From positions 1-64,000 of the forward strand of contig NZ_WVRN01000002.1 of the NCBI RefSeq assembly GCF_013112245.1: a DNA stretch of 64,000 nucleotides, given 5' to 3'. Positions 18,632 through 27,647 of the stretch are shown here, in pieces; positions within the stretch are counted from its first letter, which is position 1; every line of letters starts with the position of its first letter. The stretch comes from Ruegeria sp. HKCCD4315 (lineage in GTDB: Bacteria; Pseudomonadota; Alphaproteobacteria; Rhodobacterales; Rhodobacteraceae). The notes under the pieces are model-generated. The model had not been told where the DNA came from. It did not search any database and was given only the letters and a program-made list of their open reading frames with translations. The position numbers and the translations under genes were made by a program.

Positions 18632-19963
18632 TCAAACCTCCCGGAAAGTTGTCCGGATCTGTTTGCTGAGCGGATCGACAAGGTACTGGAACAGTGTCCG
18701 CTCGCCAGTCTCGATATACACTTCTGCGGGCATGCCGGGCAGCAAACTCAGCTGAAGATCAGACAGAGTTTCCACCGCGCCTTCGTCCAAGGCCACACGT
18801 GCTTCGTAGAATGACATTCCAGTCACTGGATCCGTTTTCAGATCGGCCGAGACAAACTGGACATTGCCATCAAACCTCGGGGCGATGTGTTGGTCGAACG
18901 CTGAGATCACGACCGTAGCGGCCTGACCAACCGAAACATTGTTGATATCCTGCGGCATGACACTTGCCGTGACCACGAGCCCGTCGTTTTCCGGCACGAT
19001 CTGCATCAGGGTCTCGCCCGGCGCAACAACGCCCCCTACGGTATGCACACCCAGTTCATGGATGACACCATCTGCCGGTGCCCGGATTTCAACGCGCGCC
19101 AGTTGCAGTTCGGCGGCGGCCCGGCGTTCCTTCAGACCATCAAGCTCAACCTCGAGCGCAGAAATCTCGTGCATCACCTGCTCGCGAAAGGTTTTTTCCA
19201 GCTGAAGAATGTTGATCCTGGTTTCGCTGATACGCCCACGCGCAACTGCAATCCTTGAGGTCAACCCACCGCTGTTTCCCAACAAACCACTGCGTTGGCG
19301 TTTCAGCGATGTAATCCGGTTCGCTGGTGTCAGGCCCTTCTCAAAGAGTTGGGTCAGCCCCTCTAGTTCGCTATCAATCAGGTCGATCTCTTCAAGGGAG
19401 GCCTCATATTGTGCCTCAAGACCCGCGATTTCCTGTTCTGTCTGGGTGATCCGTTCTTCGAATGCTGCAACTTCAACCTCCCGGGACAGACGGCGGGCGT
19501 CCATGACGGCACGCTGGGTCTCCAGAGCGCGCTGTACTTTCGGATCATCCGTACGCACGGCGAGTTCTTCAGACAGTTCGATCTCGTTCAAACCGTCGCG
19601 TTCGGAAATCAGACGCGACAACTGGGCTTCAACCGCGATCAGACGGTCATCGACGAGCACCTGACTGCCTAACAAGAGCTTGTCGTCGAGCGTCAGAACG
19701 ACATCACCGGCGGCGACCCGATCTCCGTTGCTGACATGGATTCCACCAACAATGCCGCCATCGGGATGTTGAACGGCTCGCAGGTCCGAGGAGACTACGA
19801 CGTTTCCGCCGGTCACCACTGCGCCAGACATGCGGGCTGTTGCGGCCCAGCCGCCAAAGCCGATCGCCAGTGCCGCAATTGCGGCAAGGCCAAAGCCGAT
19901 GGACTTCCACGACCGGTCAACGAAAGCTTCGGTTTGGGTGTTGGGTTTTGTATCGGTATTCAT
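18632..19963 (-). CDS. HlyD/PrtE-family type I secretion adaptor
   Basis: This 443-residue membrane fusion protein should bridge the inner-membrane ABC exporter and an outer-membrane TolC-like channel. One transmembrane segment lies near residues 20-43, followed by a lipoyl-like half, a long periplasmic coiled coil (about residues 95-280), the second lipoyl half with ARVEIRAPADGVIHELGV, and a beta-barrel domain. The ATG at 19963 is chosen over one four codons upstream because the GGAGG forming its ribosome site lies between them. The gene is 38 bases after the ABC exporter gene, forming an operon. No TolC homologue is present in the window, so the outer-membrane partner must be encoded elsewhere. 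Confidence 0.93.
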   Translation of the reverse strand: MNTDTKPNTQTEAFVDRSWKSIGFGLAAIAALAIGFGGWAATARMSGAVVTGGNVVVSSDLRAVQHPDGGIVGGIHVSNGDRVAAGDVVLTLDDKLLLGSQVLVDDRLIAVEAQLSRLISERDGLNEIELSEELAVRTDDPKVQRALETQRAVMDARRLSREVEVAAFEERITQTEQEIAGLEAQYEASLEEIDLIDSELEGLTQLFEKGLTPANRITSLKRQRSGLLGNSGGLTSRIAVARGRISETRINILQLEKTFREQVMHEISALEVELDGLKERRAAAELQLARVEIRAPADGVIHELGVHTVGGVVAPGETLMQIVPENDGLVVTASVMPQDINNVSVGQAATVVISAFDQHIAPRFDGNVQFVSADLKTDPVTGMSFYEARVALDEGAVETLSDLQLSLLPGMPAEVYIETGERTLFQYLVDPLSKQIRTTFREV

Positions 19964-20001
19964 AACTTCCTCCATTTAATTGGCTGCAGTGCAGGGCTGG
20001 A

Positions 20002-21804
20002 TTAGCTCGCAGCAGCGACAGGGGTTTCGTTAGTTGTGTGTTGTGTCGGTTGAGTCTGGCTTTTTGCCACCTGAGCCGGTTGCTGCTCGGCAGGACGGGC
20101 CTGTGCGGCAGCGGCCTGATTGCGTTGACGCAGACGCTCCATCACTTCGGCGCTGGGGCCAAAATCACTGGCGCGGCCGTCGTCCATAATCAGGACTTTG
20201 TCGACAGACCCGAGCACGCTGGCCCGATGTGCGATGACGATCACAATCGCACCGCGCGCTTTGGCAGCCCGGATCGCATGATTCAGGGCAGCTTCGCCCT
20301 GGGCATCCAGGTTTGAATTGGGTTCATCCAGAACCACCAGGAACGGATTGCCATAAAGTGCGCGGGCCAGTGCAATGCGCTGACGCTGACCACCGGACAG
20401 GGCGGCACCACGCTCACCTACCGCTGTTGCGTAGCCGTCTTTAAAGCTTGCGATCAGTTCGTGCACACCGGCGGCTTTCGCGGCGGCGACGACCATCTCA
20501 TCTTTTGCTTCCGGATCGAAGCGCGCGATGTTCTGGGCAATCGTGCCGTCAAACAGCTCAACATCTTGCGGCAGAAAGCCGATCTGCGGGCCGAGCTCTT
20601 CGGGCAGGTACTGATCAATCGGCACGCCGTCGAGGCTGATGCTCCCTTTCGCTGCAGACCACGCGCCAACCAATGTGCGGGCCAGGGTCGATTTACCACT
20701 GCCGGTCGAACCGATCACAGCAAGTGCTTCTCCGGCCTTCATGTCGAAACCGACGCCTTTGAGAACAGCCGATGTCACCATAGGCGGCGCGGCAATCAGA
20801 CCATTCACGGTCAGAGATTTCTCGGCGCTGGGCAGCGAAATTCTGGCATCGTCTTTTTCGCTGGACAGAGTGTCCTTCAACTGTGCCCAGGCCTGACGCG
20901 CGGCCACCAGACTGCGCCAGCTTCCGACAAGCGTTTCAATCGGCTGCAAGCCACGAGACATGATGACAGAAGCTGCAACAATCGAACCTGCCGAGATTTG
21001 CCCGTGGATGGCCAAATAGGCCGCAACAGCAAGAACACCGGACTGAAGGGCCAGACGGAACACCTTGGTGAAACTGCCCGAGACACCAACCGTGTTGGCG
21101 GCCTTGGCACTTGCGCCCAGATGAAGGTCATTAATGTCCTGCCATGACTTACCAAGATTGGCCTGCATTCCCATGGCGCGAACCATCTCGGAATTGCGGC
21201 GGCTTGCTTCGGCCAAACGGCTGCGTTTGCCAGCATGTTGCGCCTGAACACAGGCCGCAGCCCGCACCTTGATGTCGGTCACGACGGCGATCACCAGCAA
21301 GGCGATAGCGCCAATAACGCCAACCAGGCCGAGCCAGAAGTGCATCGCAAAAACCAGACCCAGGTAGACCGGGATCCAGGGCAAATCAAACAGCGCCCCA
21401 GCACCCTGACCAGACAGGAAGCCACGGATTTTTTCGACATCCTGAATGGCGGCAGCAGGATTTCCGGATGTGCGATGAAGCGAAGGTTCAGCCAGCGAAC
21501 AGTTGAATGCTGTTTTTGACAGCCTTTGTTCGAAACGATGACCCATGGCGACAAGTACGCGGGTGCGCGCGCCGTCAATCAGGGCCATGAAAAGGTACAG
21601 ACCGGCGACAAGCGTGCTGAGGGCCACGAGCGTATTCACGCTCTGGCTGGACATCACGCGGTCATAGATCTGCAGCATGAAAATCGGGCCGGTCAGCATC
21701 AGCAGGTTAACGGCACCGCTGAACACGCCGGTGGCAATCAGATTTCCTCGCAAAGCGCGGCGAGCGCCTGCGAGTTGCGGGTGAACGGACGAATGCGAAT
21801 TCAT
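20002..21804 (-). CDS. PrtD-type type I secretion ABC exporter
   Basis: This 600-residue protein fuses an ABC transmembrane domain to an ATPase. The ATPase carries Walker A GSTGSGKST, signature LSGGQRQRIALARAL and Walker B FLVVLDEPNSNLD. It lacks an N-terminal C39 peptidase or C39-like domain, so cargo should not be processed at a double-glycine leader. That is the PrtD/RTX-protease exporter layout, used with uncleaved C-terminal signals. A low-complexity Ala/Gln/Pro tail of about 40 residues follows the ATPase. ATG at 21804 has GGAGG upstream; an open frame of 28 codons precedes it. It is followed by the adaptor gene. The RTX protein and the modular protein downstream are the likely cargo. 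Confidence 0.93.
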   Translation of the reverse strand: MNSHSSVHPQLAGARRALRGNLIATGVFSGAVNLLMLTGPIFMLQIYDRVMSSQSVNTLVALSTLVAGLYLFMALIDGARTRVLVAMGHRFEQRLSKTAFNCSLAEPSLHRTSGNPAAAIQDVEKIRGFLSGQGAGALFDLPWIPVYLGLVFAMHFWLGLVGVIGAIALLVIAVVTDIKVRAAACVQAQHAGKRSRLAEASRRNSEMVRAMGMQANLGKSWQDINDLHLGASAKAANTVGVSGSFTKVFRLALQSGVLAVAAYLAIHGQISAGSIVAASVIMSRGLQPIETLVGSWRSLVAARQAWAQLKDTLSSEKDDARISLPSAEKSLTVNGLIAAPPMVTSAVLKGVGFDMKAGEALAVIGSTGSGKSTLARTLVGAWSAAKGSISLDGVPIDQYLPEELGPQIGFLPQDVELFDGTIAQNIARFDPEAKDEMVVAAAKAAGVHELIASFKDGYATAVGERGAALSGGQRQRIALARALYGNPFLVVLDEPNSNLDAQGEAALNHAIRAAKARGAIVIVIAHRASVLGSVDKVLIMDDGRASDFGPSAEVMERLRQRNQAAAAQARPAEQQPAQVAKSQTQPTQHTTNETPVAAAS

Positions 21805-21867
21805 AACGGGCCTCCAAAAAGTGTGTCTGTGGGAAATACGTGGGAGCCCGCACCGAACGCCCCAAGG

Positions 21868-21887
21868 TTTTGTCACACTTTGATTCA
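21868..21887 (+). promoter_or_regulatory. Variant of the shared element between exporter and kinase genes
   Basis: TTGTCACACTTTGATTC on the plus strand matches TTGTCATACTTTGTAAC found upstream of both cargo genes in most positions. It lies in the divergent gap between the exporter gene and the sensor kinase gene, pointing toward the kinase. It is a candidate binding site of the neighbouring OmpR-type regulator. Confidence 0.4.
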
Positions 21888-22067
21888 ATTGGCTTTTCTG
21901 CCCTCAGCGGGACGGAATGGATTAACCGCACACTCAGTGATGTTCTGGACCCGGGCCAAAACCTTTCGCATCAGCTGCTGCACCACAGATGCAATTTCCG
22001 CTTGGGAAAGCAGCAGAAATTGAACTAGCGTCCAAACTAAGGGGATGGGACAAGGAGCCTTCGCGCG

Positions 22068-23462
22068 ATGCGCTGGAATGATCTGACACTTCGAACACAG
22101 GTTATGAGCATCGTTCTTATCAGCTGGGCGATTGTCGGCGTGTTTTCGGTTGTCACCGACGTGGTCCAAATCCGCAGTTCACGCGCTGAAGAGATCCGAA
22201 ATCGGGGCGATGCCTTTCTTGCTCAGGTGGTTTCAACCCTGGCCCGCGTACCGCCCGACGACCGCGTCGAAGCAGCGCTTGGTTTCTTTCCTGCGGAATG
22301 GAGCGTCAGAGTGGGCACGCAGGATGCAGCAACTGCACTGAAAAATGGCCGCCAACGCCCGAACATGGCGGACTGGCTGGCGGCGCGGCTGGAACACCGA
22401 GGGATAGCCGTCGCGGACCTGTCCGTGGCGGAGACGGTCATTGACGCCAGAGAAGATCAGAGCGCGCTGTTGCAACTGTTCAAGAGCCACGCGGGCGAAC
22501 CCCTTGACGCAAAAAGCGTTGACGCGTTTCTGGTAAGCGTTTTCTCGGTCCGACTTGAGGATGACGAGGATTGGTTGAACTGCTATTTGCTGATGCAAAA
22601 CAAGAGCATCGCGCCTTTGGTCGTTGTTGGGTCCATCGACAGTCTGGTTGCACTGACTCTGCTCTGTATTCTTGCGTTCCTTATCCAGAAAGTCATGCGT
22701 CCGCTGAGCGCTATGGCCGTCAATGCCGAGTTGATTGGTCGAGGTGAAGAGGTCGGCCCGCTGATCGAGACAGGGGCCATCGACATTCGCCATACGATCA
22801 TCGCGTTCAACCGGATGGAAGCCCGGATTGTTCTGGCGCTCGAATACAAGACCACCTTGCTCCGCAGCCTTGGGCATGACCTGAAAGGACCGATTGCCCG
22901 GATGCACGACACCATCGAGAAACTGGAGCCGACGGCCCCAAAAGAGCAGCTTCTTAATCGGTTGAATACCCTCAGTGAAATTGTGAACTCTGTCACTGAC
23001 CTCAATCGCGAAACGCACCACGACGGAGATCTTGTGCGATTGGATCTGCGCTCATTGATCGAAGCTCTGGTGGAAGAGCAGGTTGATGCCGGCCGCGACG
23101 TGACCTACACCATCGAGCAATCTGCCATAGTGAATGGGCGTCACAATGCGCTCACCCGTGTTCTGAGAAATCTACTGGAGAACGCGGTCAAATATGGCGG
23201 TCGTACAAATGTTACTCTGACCAGAGTAGACGACATGGCCGCCATTCGCATCGACGATGAAGGGCCAGGGATCCCAGTCGAGCAGTTAGAGACTGCGTTC
23301 GAGCCATTCCAAAGGCTTGGCGCTGAGGGACCCGGCAGTGGGCTTGGACTGGCGATTGTCAGAACCATTGTTGTTGATCAGGGCGGCACGGTATCCTTGG
23401 AAAACCGCCCTGGCGGGGGCCTGAGGGCGAGCGTCTTCCTGCCAATTGACAAACACAATTAG
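22068..23462 (+). CDS. Membrane sensor histidine kinase
   Basis: This is a 464-residue kinase with transmembrane segments near residues 12-30 and 183-207 enclosing a periplasmic domain of about 150 residues. A HAMP region follows (about 208-259), then a dimerisation helix with LLRSLGHDLKGPIARMH (phospho-acceptor His270) and an ATPase domain with the N box RNLLENAVKYGG and G boxes DEGPGIP and GSGLGLAIV. The periplasmic domain is not one I can name. The gene diverges from the exporter operon and is convergent with the response regulator gene, overlapping it by four bases on opposite strands. Pairing with that regulator is inferred from position. Confidence 0.9.
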   Translation: MRWNDLTLRTQVMSIVLISWAIVGVFSVVTDVVQIRSSRAEEIRNRGDAFLAQVVSTLARVPPDDRVEAALGFFPAEWSVRVGTQDAATALKNGRQRPNMADWLAARLEHRGIAVADLSVAETVIDAREDQSALLQLFKSHAGEPLDAKSVDAFLVSVFSVRLEDDEDWLNCYLLMQNKSIAPLVVVGSIDSLVALTLLCILAFLIQKVMRPLSAMAVNAELIGRGEEVGPLIETGAIDIRHTIIAFNRMEARIVLALEYKTTLLRSLGHDLKGPIARMHDTIEKLEPTAPKEQLLNRLNTLSEIVNSVTDLNRETHHDGDLVRLDLRSLIEALVEEQVDAGRDVTYTIEQSAIVNGRHNALTRVLRNLLENAVKYGGRTNVTLTRVDDMAAIRIDDEGPGIPVEQLETAFEPFQRLGAEGPGSGLGLAIVRTIVVDQGGTVSLENRPGGGLRASVFLPIDKHN

Positions 23463-24181
23463 CCAGGTCGAAATATGTAACCTTGCCCCCAGACAGTGCG
23501 GATATGTTCGGGGTTGGCTGGATCGCTTTCGATCTTGGACCGCAATCGTTTGATCAAAGCATCAACGCTGCGATCGCCCGCGCCCCCGTGCTGCCTTGTG
23601 CGCGCGACCGCCAGAAGGTCTTCGCGTGTGCAAAGAACATCTGAGTTCTCGACGAAAAAGCGCATGACGCGCGCTTCACTCGAAGTCAGGGTGATCACGC
23701 GCCCATCGTCGTGTTTGAGGTGTCGCTCATTCTCCACCAATTCCCAGGGGCCAAACCGAGTTAGACGTTTTTGAGTTTTCTGGCCCGTTTGCCGACGTCT
23801 CATAAGTGCCCGAATACGCGCCAAAAGTTCAAGGTCATTAAAAGGTTTGATAATGTAGTCGTCTGCGCCCAGTTCCAGTAACGAAATGCGTTCGGCATCG
23901 TCGTCAACCGAACTGATCATGATGATCCCGGCATCAAGACGCGAGGCTATCTCTCGGCACAGCACCTTCCCGCTTGTTCCGGGCATGACGAGATCCAACA
24001 GAAAAAGATCAAAATCCTCGGTTTCTATCTTTTCCCGGGCCGCCGGAACATTTGGAACGTGATCAATCTGGTAGCCTTTGTGTCGCAGGAAAACACAAAC
24101 GTTTTCGGCAAATTCCACATCGTCGTCACAGATTAATATCCGTTCATCGATAGCGCTGGACCCACCCGCGGCCTCGTTCAT
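23459..24181 (-). CDS. OmpR-family response regulator
   Basis: This is a 240-residue regulator with an N-terminal receiver domain: acidic pocket ILICDD near 15-20, phospho-acceptor Asp63 in LLDLVMPG, and the KPF lysine. A C-terminal winged helix follows, with DRSVDALIKRLRSKIE and GQGYIFRPG. It is the presumed partner of the kinase encoded on the opposite strand. Unlike most such pairs, the two genes are convergent and their last four bases overlap. OmpR-type proteins bind 10- to 11-bp direct repeats, and such repeats occur upstream of both secretion cargo genes. Confidence 0.93.
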   Translation of the reverse strand: MNEAAGGSSAIDERILICDDDVEFAENVCVFLRHKGYQIDHVPNVPAAREKIETEDFDLFLLDLVMPGTSGKVLCREIASRLDAGIIMISSVDDDAERISLLELGADDYIIKPFNDLELLARIRALMRRRQTGQKTQKRLTRFGPWELVENERHLKHDDGRVITLTSSEARVMRFFVENSDVLCTREDLLAVARTRQHGGAGDRSVDALIKRLRSKIESDPANPEHIRTVWGQGYIFRPG

Positions 24182-24367
24182 TCTTTACGCTCCTAAAGAG
24201 AAGTTTCTGCTGAGATAACAGCATCGGGCATCGCACAGTGTCAACGACGCAGCCAACGAGCGTTGCAAGGGCTTCTGTAGCTTCGGTGTCGGTTTGACCT
24301 GACAAGTGGCTTCCGGAGCCGTAGTATTTTGTCATTTGGCAACCGGTATCGCATTGAGGGCCAGCAC

Positions 24368-25468
24368 ATGACTGATCAGCAGGTTCAATCGGGAAAATCG
24401 ACCGAGGGCATGGTCGACTACAACGAAAACTCTTCTGCGCAACTGCTGTTGGTTCGTCTGTTGAGGCCGCTTGTTCACGATTTGGTTTCCTCAATGGACG
24501 AGCCTAGCGACGAGTTCAAAATCGTGGACTATGGCTGCGGGCCGGGTGTCAACTCCATCGAAATGGTCAAGCCCGCCATAGAGGCGTGTTTGGAGAAGTT
24601 CGACAACTCACCAATCGTCGTATGCCATTCCGATCAGGTCGCCAACGACTGGAACACTTTGTTTGAACTGGTCGAAGGTCCCTCTGGTTATGCACAAATC
24701 TCCAAGAATATCCGTACCGAAGCAGAAATCGGATCCTTTTACGATCGGGTGGCGTCCCCTGCTTCTGTGTCGATCGGAACATGTATTTTTGCAAGCCATT
24801 GGCTGAGCCAGGGCATTCAATTGAACTCGCCAGGGACCGTCTGGTTCGCGGATCTTCAACGCGATGCACGGCAAATTGTCGACGGGATCGCACAGAAAGA
24901 CTGGACTCACTTTTTGCTCCAGCGGGCTCAAGAATTGCGTTCAGGAGGATACCTTGTGGTCGGAACGCTTGGTTCTGTTCCCGATCCTTCCGAGAAGAAC
25001 GGCATTGCCGCATCAGGGCGCGGTATTTATCGCGCGATTCAGGTTGTGGCCAAGACAATGGCAGACGACGGCCACATTAACCCCGAAAGCCTCGATTCAT
25101 TTTTGTTCTCACTTTGGTTCATGACTGAAGCGGAGGCGAAATATGCTCTTGAGCAAAACGCCGACCTGAGAGACGCCTTCGAAATATGCCAAATCAGTGT
25201 GAAACCTGCCCCAATCAAAGCTGACGATATTTTCAAGGAGTATATCGACGATGCTGAAACATATGCCGAGAAGTATGTTGGATACACTCGGGCCTTTGCT
25301 GACTCTACTTTGAGAACGCAGCTATTTGGTCTCAACTGCAACAGCGCTGAAATGCTCGACCAGCTTATGACCGAGTTTTACAGCCGTCTTGCTCAGCTCT
25401 ATGAGGCTGAGACGAGCAAGTATGCATGCGAAGTTTGGCATCTTGTTGTAGTTCTCCGCAGAAAGTAA
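24368..25468 (+). CDS. SABATH-family (plant-type) carboxyl methyltransferase
   Basis: This 366-residue protein matches the SAM-dependent carboxyl methyltransferase family best known for making methyl salicylate and methyl jasmonate. Family blocks appear in order: YNENSSAQ, IVDYGCGPGVNS (SAM motif I), NDWNTLFELVEG, GSFYDRV, CIFASHWLSQG and FLLQRAQELRSGGYLV. The protein is of normal family length and seems intact. The ATG at 24368 is preferred to an upstream TTG; GAGG lies about eight bases before it. It is transcribed away from the response regulator gene. The acceptor acid is unknown. Members in bacteria are uncommon in my experience of the family. Confidence 0.82.
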   Translation: MTDQQVQSGKSTEGMVDYNENSSAQLLLVRLLRPLVHDLVSSMDEPSDEFKIVDYGCGPGVNSIEMVKPAIEACLEKFDNSPIVVCHSDQVANDWNTLFELVEGPSGYAQISKNIRTEAEIGSFYDRVASPASVSIGTCIFASHWLSQGIQLNSPGTVWFADLQRDARQIVDGIAQKDWTHFLLQRAQELRSGGYLVVGTLGSVPDPSEKNGIAASGRGIYRAIQVVAKTMADDGHINPESLDSFLFSLWFMTEAEAKYALEQNADLRDAFEICQISVKPAPIKADDIFKEYIDDAETYAEKYVGYTRAFADSTLRTQLFGLNCNSAEMLDQLMTEFYSRLAQLYEAETSKYACEVWHLVVVLRRK

Positions 25469-25688
25469 AAAAGACGAACGGCGTACCACAAGCATCAGTT
25501 TAGTTTTTCGGTGTAAGCCTTCTCCAGCGGCGCTCAGCCTTTTGGTGGGACACGACCAAGTGCGTCTGTTCGCGCGTGTATAGGGTGCTTTCCTACAGTT
25601 CTCAGAAGCGCACATTTAAAAAGCGCCCGCTTATACTGAAAGGCTGCGAAACGTATCTAAGAGCCGATTGCACATCCAGAATGGCGTT

Positions 25689-25727
25689 AAGGTGGCAAGG
25701 TCAATAGCTTGACCTGGCCACCTTTGA
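25689..25727. terminator. Terminator between convergent genes
   Basis: AAGGTGGC / GCCACCTT form an outer stem and AAGGTCAA / TTGACCT an inner one, giving a near-continuous stem of about 15 bp with a 4-base loop. A short T run follows on the plus strand. It serves the methyltransferase gene and possibly the opposing gene. Confidence 0.7.
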
Positions 25728-25757
25728 TTCAGGAACCTAGTCCGGTTGCATTGCGTT

Positions 25758-26375
25758 TTAAGGGCGCCCGATTGGTGGTTTGTTCGGGTTATCTTGCCAT
25801 TGCTTGAACTTGAGGACGCCGCCAGCAGCTTCCGCAATCGCATTGAGGTACTGACTTCCTGACATGTCTTGAACCTTCTGTTCAGCGTCCTGTTTGATGG
25901 TTCCATCAGTATCACCAACATGTTTGTTGGGCTCGGCAAGACCGGTGTTTTGAATTGTGGGCGCGGACTGGAAATGCGCCTCGCCGTCCAGGTAGAAGTC
26001 ACCGCTGGCTTTCTGTGATTGAAGCCGTTTCCCACTTGCATCGACGGTCCCGGCACCCGCATCCTGCATGGTCTCAATCGGAGAAGGCGTTGCGGCATGA
26101 TTGACGGGCGGAACGACCTTGGAACTGCCCACATCTTGCGTCACGTCCAATGGAGAGAGGTTGGCAATAAGGTTAACAATTTTTCCGGTAACAGTTGTTG
26201 TCATATCCGTTGCTTCATGCGCCGTGCTGCGCGCTGTTTCCGAGTGGCTGATTTTGGCGCCGTGATGAGCGGCTGCAGCATAGTGACCCGGCCTTGCCAA
26301 GGCAGATCCCGCTGTCAGGGCAATCATCAGTGCCGGTGCAATGGCGCGTTTTGTGAGTGTGCTGAAGCGTTCCAT
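25758..26375 (-). CDS. Secreted protein of unknown function
   Basis: I do not recognise this 205-residue protein. Residues 1-27 form a Sec signal peptide (basic start, then IAPALMIALTAGSALA before ARPG). The mature part is hydrophilic, with two short related stretches, SPLDVTQDVGSSKVV and SPIETMQDAGAGTVD, followed by a Gln/Asn-rich part and a short C-terminal helix. There are no cysteines. A good ribosome site (AAGGAG) lies just before the ATG. It faces the SABATH methyltransferase gene tail to tail and diverges from an AraC regulator gene. It is probably periplasmic or released. Confidence 0.65.
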   Translation of the reverse strand: MERFSTLTKRAIAPALMIALTAGSALARPGHYAAAAHHGAKISHSETARSTAHEATDMTTTVTGKIVNLIANLSPLDVTQDVGSSKVVPPVNHAATPSPIETMQDAGAGTVDASGKRLQSQKASGDFYLDGEAHFQSAPTIQNTGLAEPNKHVGDTDGTIKQDAEQKVQDMSGSQYLNAIAEAAGGVLKFKQWQDNPNKPPIGRP

Positions 26376-26612
26376 TTTTTATCTCCTTGTCCTTCGGTTA
26401 CATCTCCAATCTAGGAACGCGATGGGCTTAGATATTGTGAGAGGAGCTCAGGTTTTTGGGAATTTCCGTCAAGTCGCCGCAAGCCTGTCTGGTTGCCCCT
26501 GTGGCAGCCTGTAAACCTTTGCTTGGCATCTCTTTTGTACCCTGTCTATTTTTGCCCAAAACCAAAAAGCACCCCGATTTTTAAAATAGGCAGTCTTGGG
26601 CAACGTATCGGC

Positions 26613-27647
26613 ATGACAGAGAATGACGTGAATACTGAAAGCCAATCCTGGAACGTTCCGGGGTTTGGCGTGCATCACATAGCCAAGCTTTTGGATAATC
26701 GTGATTCAGATGTTGTTAAGCTTTTGAGATCGGTCAACCTCCCCGTGGATATTCTCGAGACGCCGCCAAATTTCGTCGATGTTCGCAATGAGCAACGCCT
26801 TCTGGACCTTGCGATCAAAGAGACCGGAGATCCCCTGTTTGCGATCTATGCGGGAAAGACGTTCAACCCAAGAAAAACGACACTTCTCAGCTATGTCGTG
26901 TTGAACTCTCCGACTGTCGGCGAGGCGATTGAAAAAGCTGTTACCTACGTACGTGTGGCGCGCGGTTTCGCCAAAATGTCATTCTATGAAGAAGAGCGCG
27001 GTGTGTTCCTGGAGATAGATTCCGTTGCTCAAGTATTGCGGTCTGCCGGGGCCCACAACGAGTTCCGGGTTTCCGCTTTTTTGACCAGTCTTCAAATTGC
27101 AGCTGAAACGCCCTTGCCGGTGCAAGAGATACGGTTTCCGCATGAGATGAGCGAAGAAAAGCGCGCTCTGATCTCGGATGTCTTGTCGGTCGCAGTCAAA
27201 CAAAACCAGCGCGTTCCGGGAATATTGTTCGAGAAGACAGTGATGGATGTTCCCATCAAGGATACAGACCCAGCGTTGTTGTTGCATCTTGAAACGCATG
27301 TGCAAAACCTGATGAAAGACCTGCCGCCAATCATCGGAGAAACCAGTGCGCTGGTGCAGGGCGAGATTACATCGCGGTTGTCTTTTAGCGCGCCCACGCA
27401 AGACGAAATCGCGAATACGCTGGGAATGAGCGTCAGTACACTGGGGCGCAAGCTTGCCAAAGAACGCACTAGCTACAAACAACTTCTAAAGGACATTCGC
27501 GCAAGGCTGGCAGAACAGTACCTTGATGACCCCAAGCTGAGCCTGTCTGAAATTGCCTTCGCGCTCGGCTATTCCGATCAGGCTGCGTTTACAAATGCCT
27601 ACAAGAGCTGGACGGGCCAGTCTCCGGGCAGCGTTCGGACAGGTTAG
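26613..27647 (+). CDS. AraC-family regulator with Arabinose_bd-type N-terminus
   Basis: This is a 344-residue regulator. The N-terminal roughly 220 residues resemble the domain of the OruR/ArgR-like AraC group (early HHIAKLLDNRDSDVVKLL, then LLSYVVLNSPTVGEAIE). The C-terminal AraC double helix-turn-helix has IANTLGMSVSTLGRKLAKE and LSEIAFALGYSDQAAFTNAYK. The frame is open 40 codons upstream, but the ATG at 26613 gives the normal family start. It diverges from the secreted orphan gene. The target genes are not evident; the effector is unknown. Confidence 0.85.
   Translation: MTENDVNTESQSWNVPGFGVHHIAKLLDNRDSDVVKLLRSVNLPVDILETPPNFVDVRNEQRLLDLAIKETGDPLFAIYAGKTFNPRKTTLLSYVVLNSPTVGEAIEKAVTYVRVARGFAKMSFYEEERGVFLEIDSVAQVLRSAGAHNEFRVSAFLTSLQIAAETPLPVQEIRFPHEMSEEKRALISDVLSVAVKQNQRVPGILFEKTVMDVPIKDTDPALLLHLETHVQNLMKDLPPIIGETSALVQGEITSRLSFSAPTQDEIANTLGMSVSTLGRKLAKERTSYKQLLKDIRARLAEQYLDDPKLSLSEIAFALGYSDQAAFTNAYKSWTGQSPGSVRTG

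Noticed and set aside
22233..23021. A 262-codon minus-strand open frame opposite the sensor kinase.
   Set aside because: The kinase motifs on the plus strand are complete, and the antisense product has no recognisable features.
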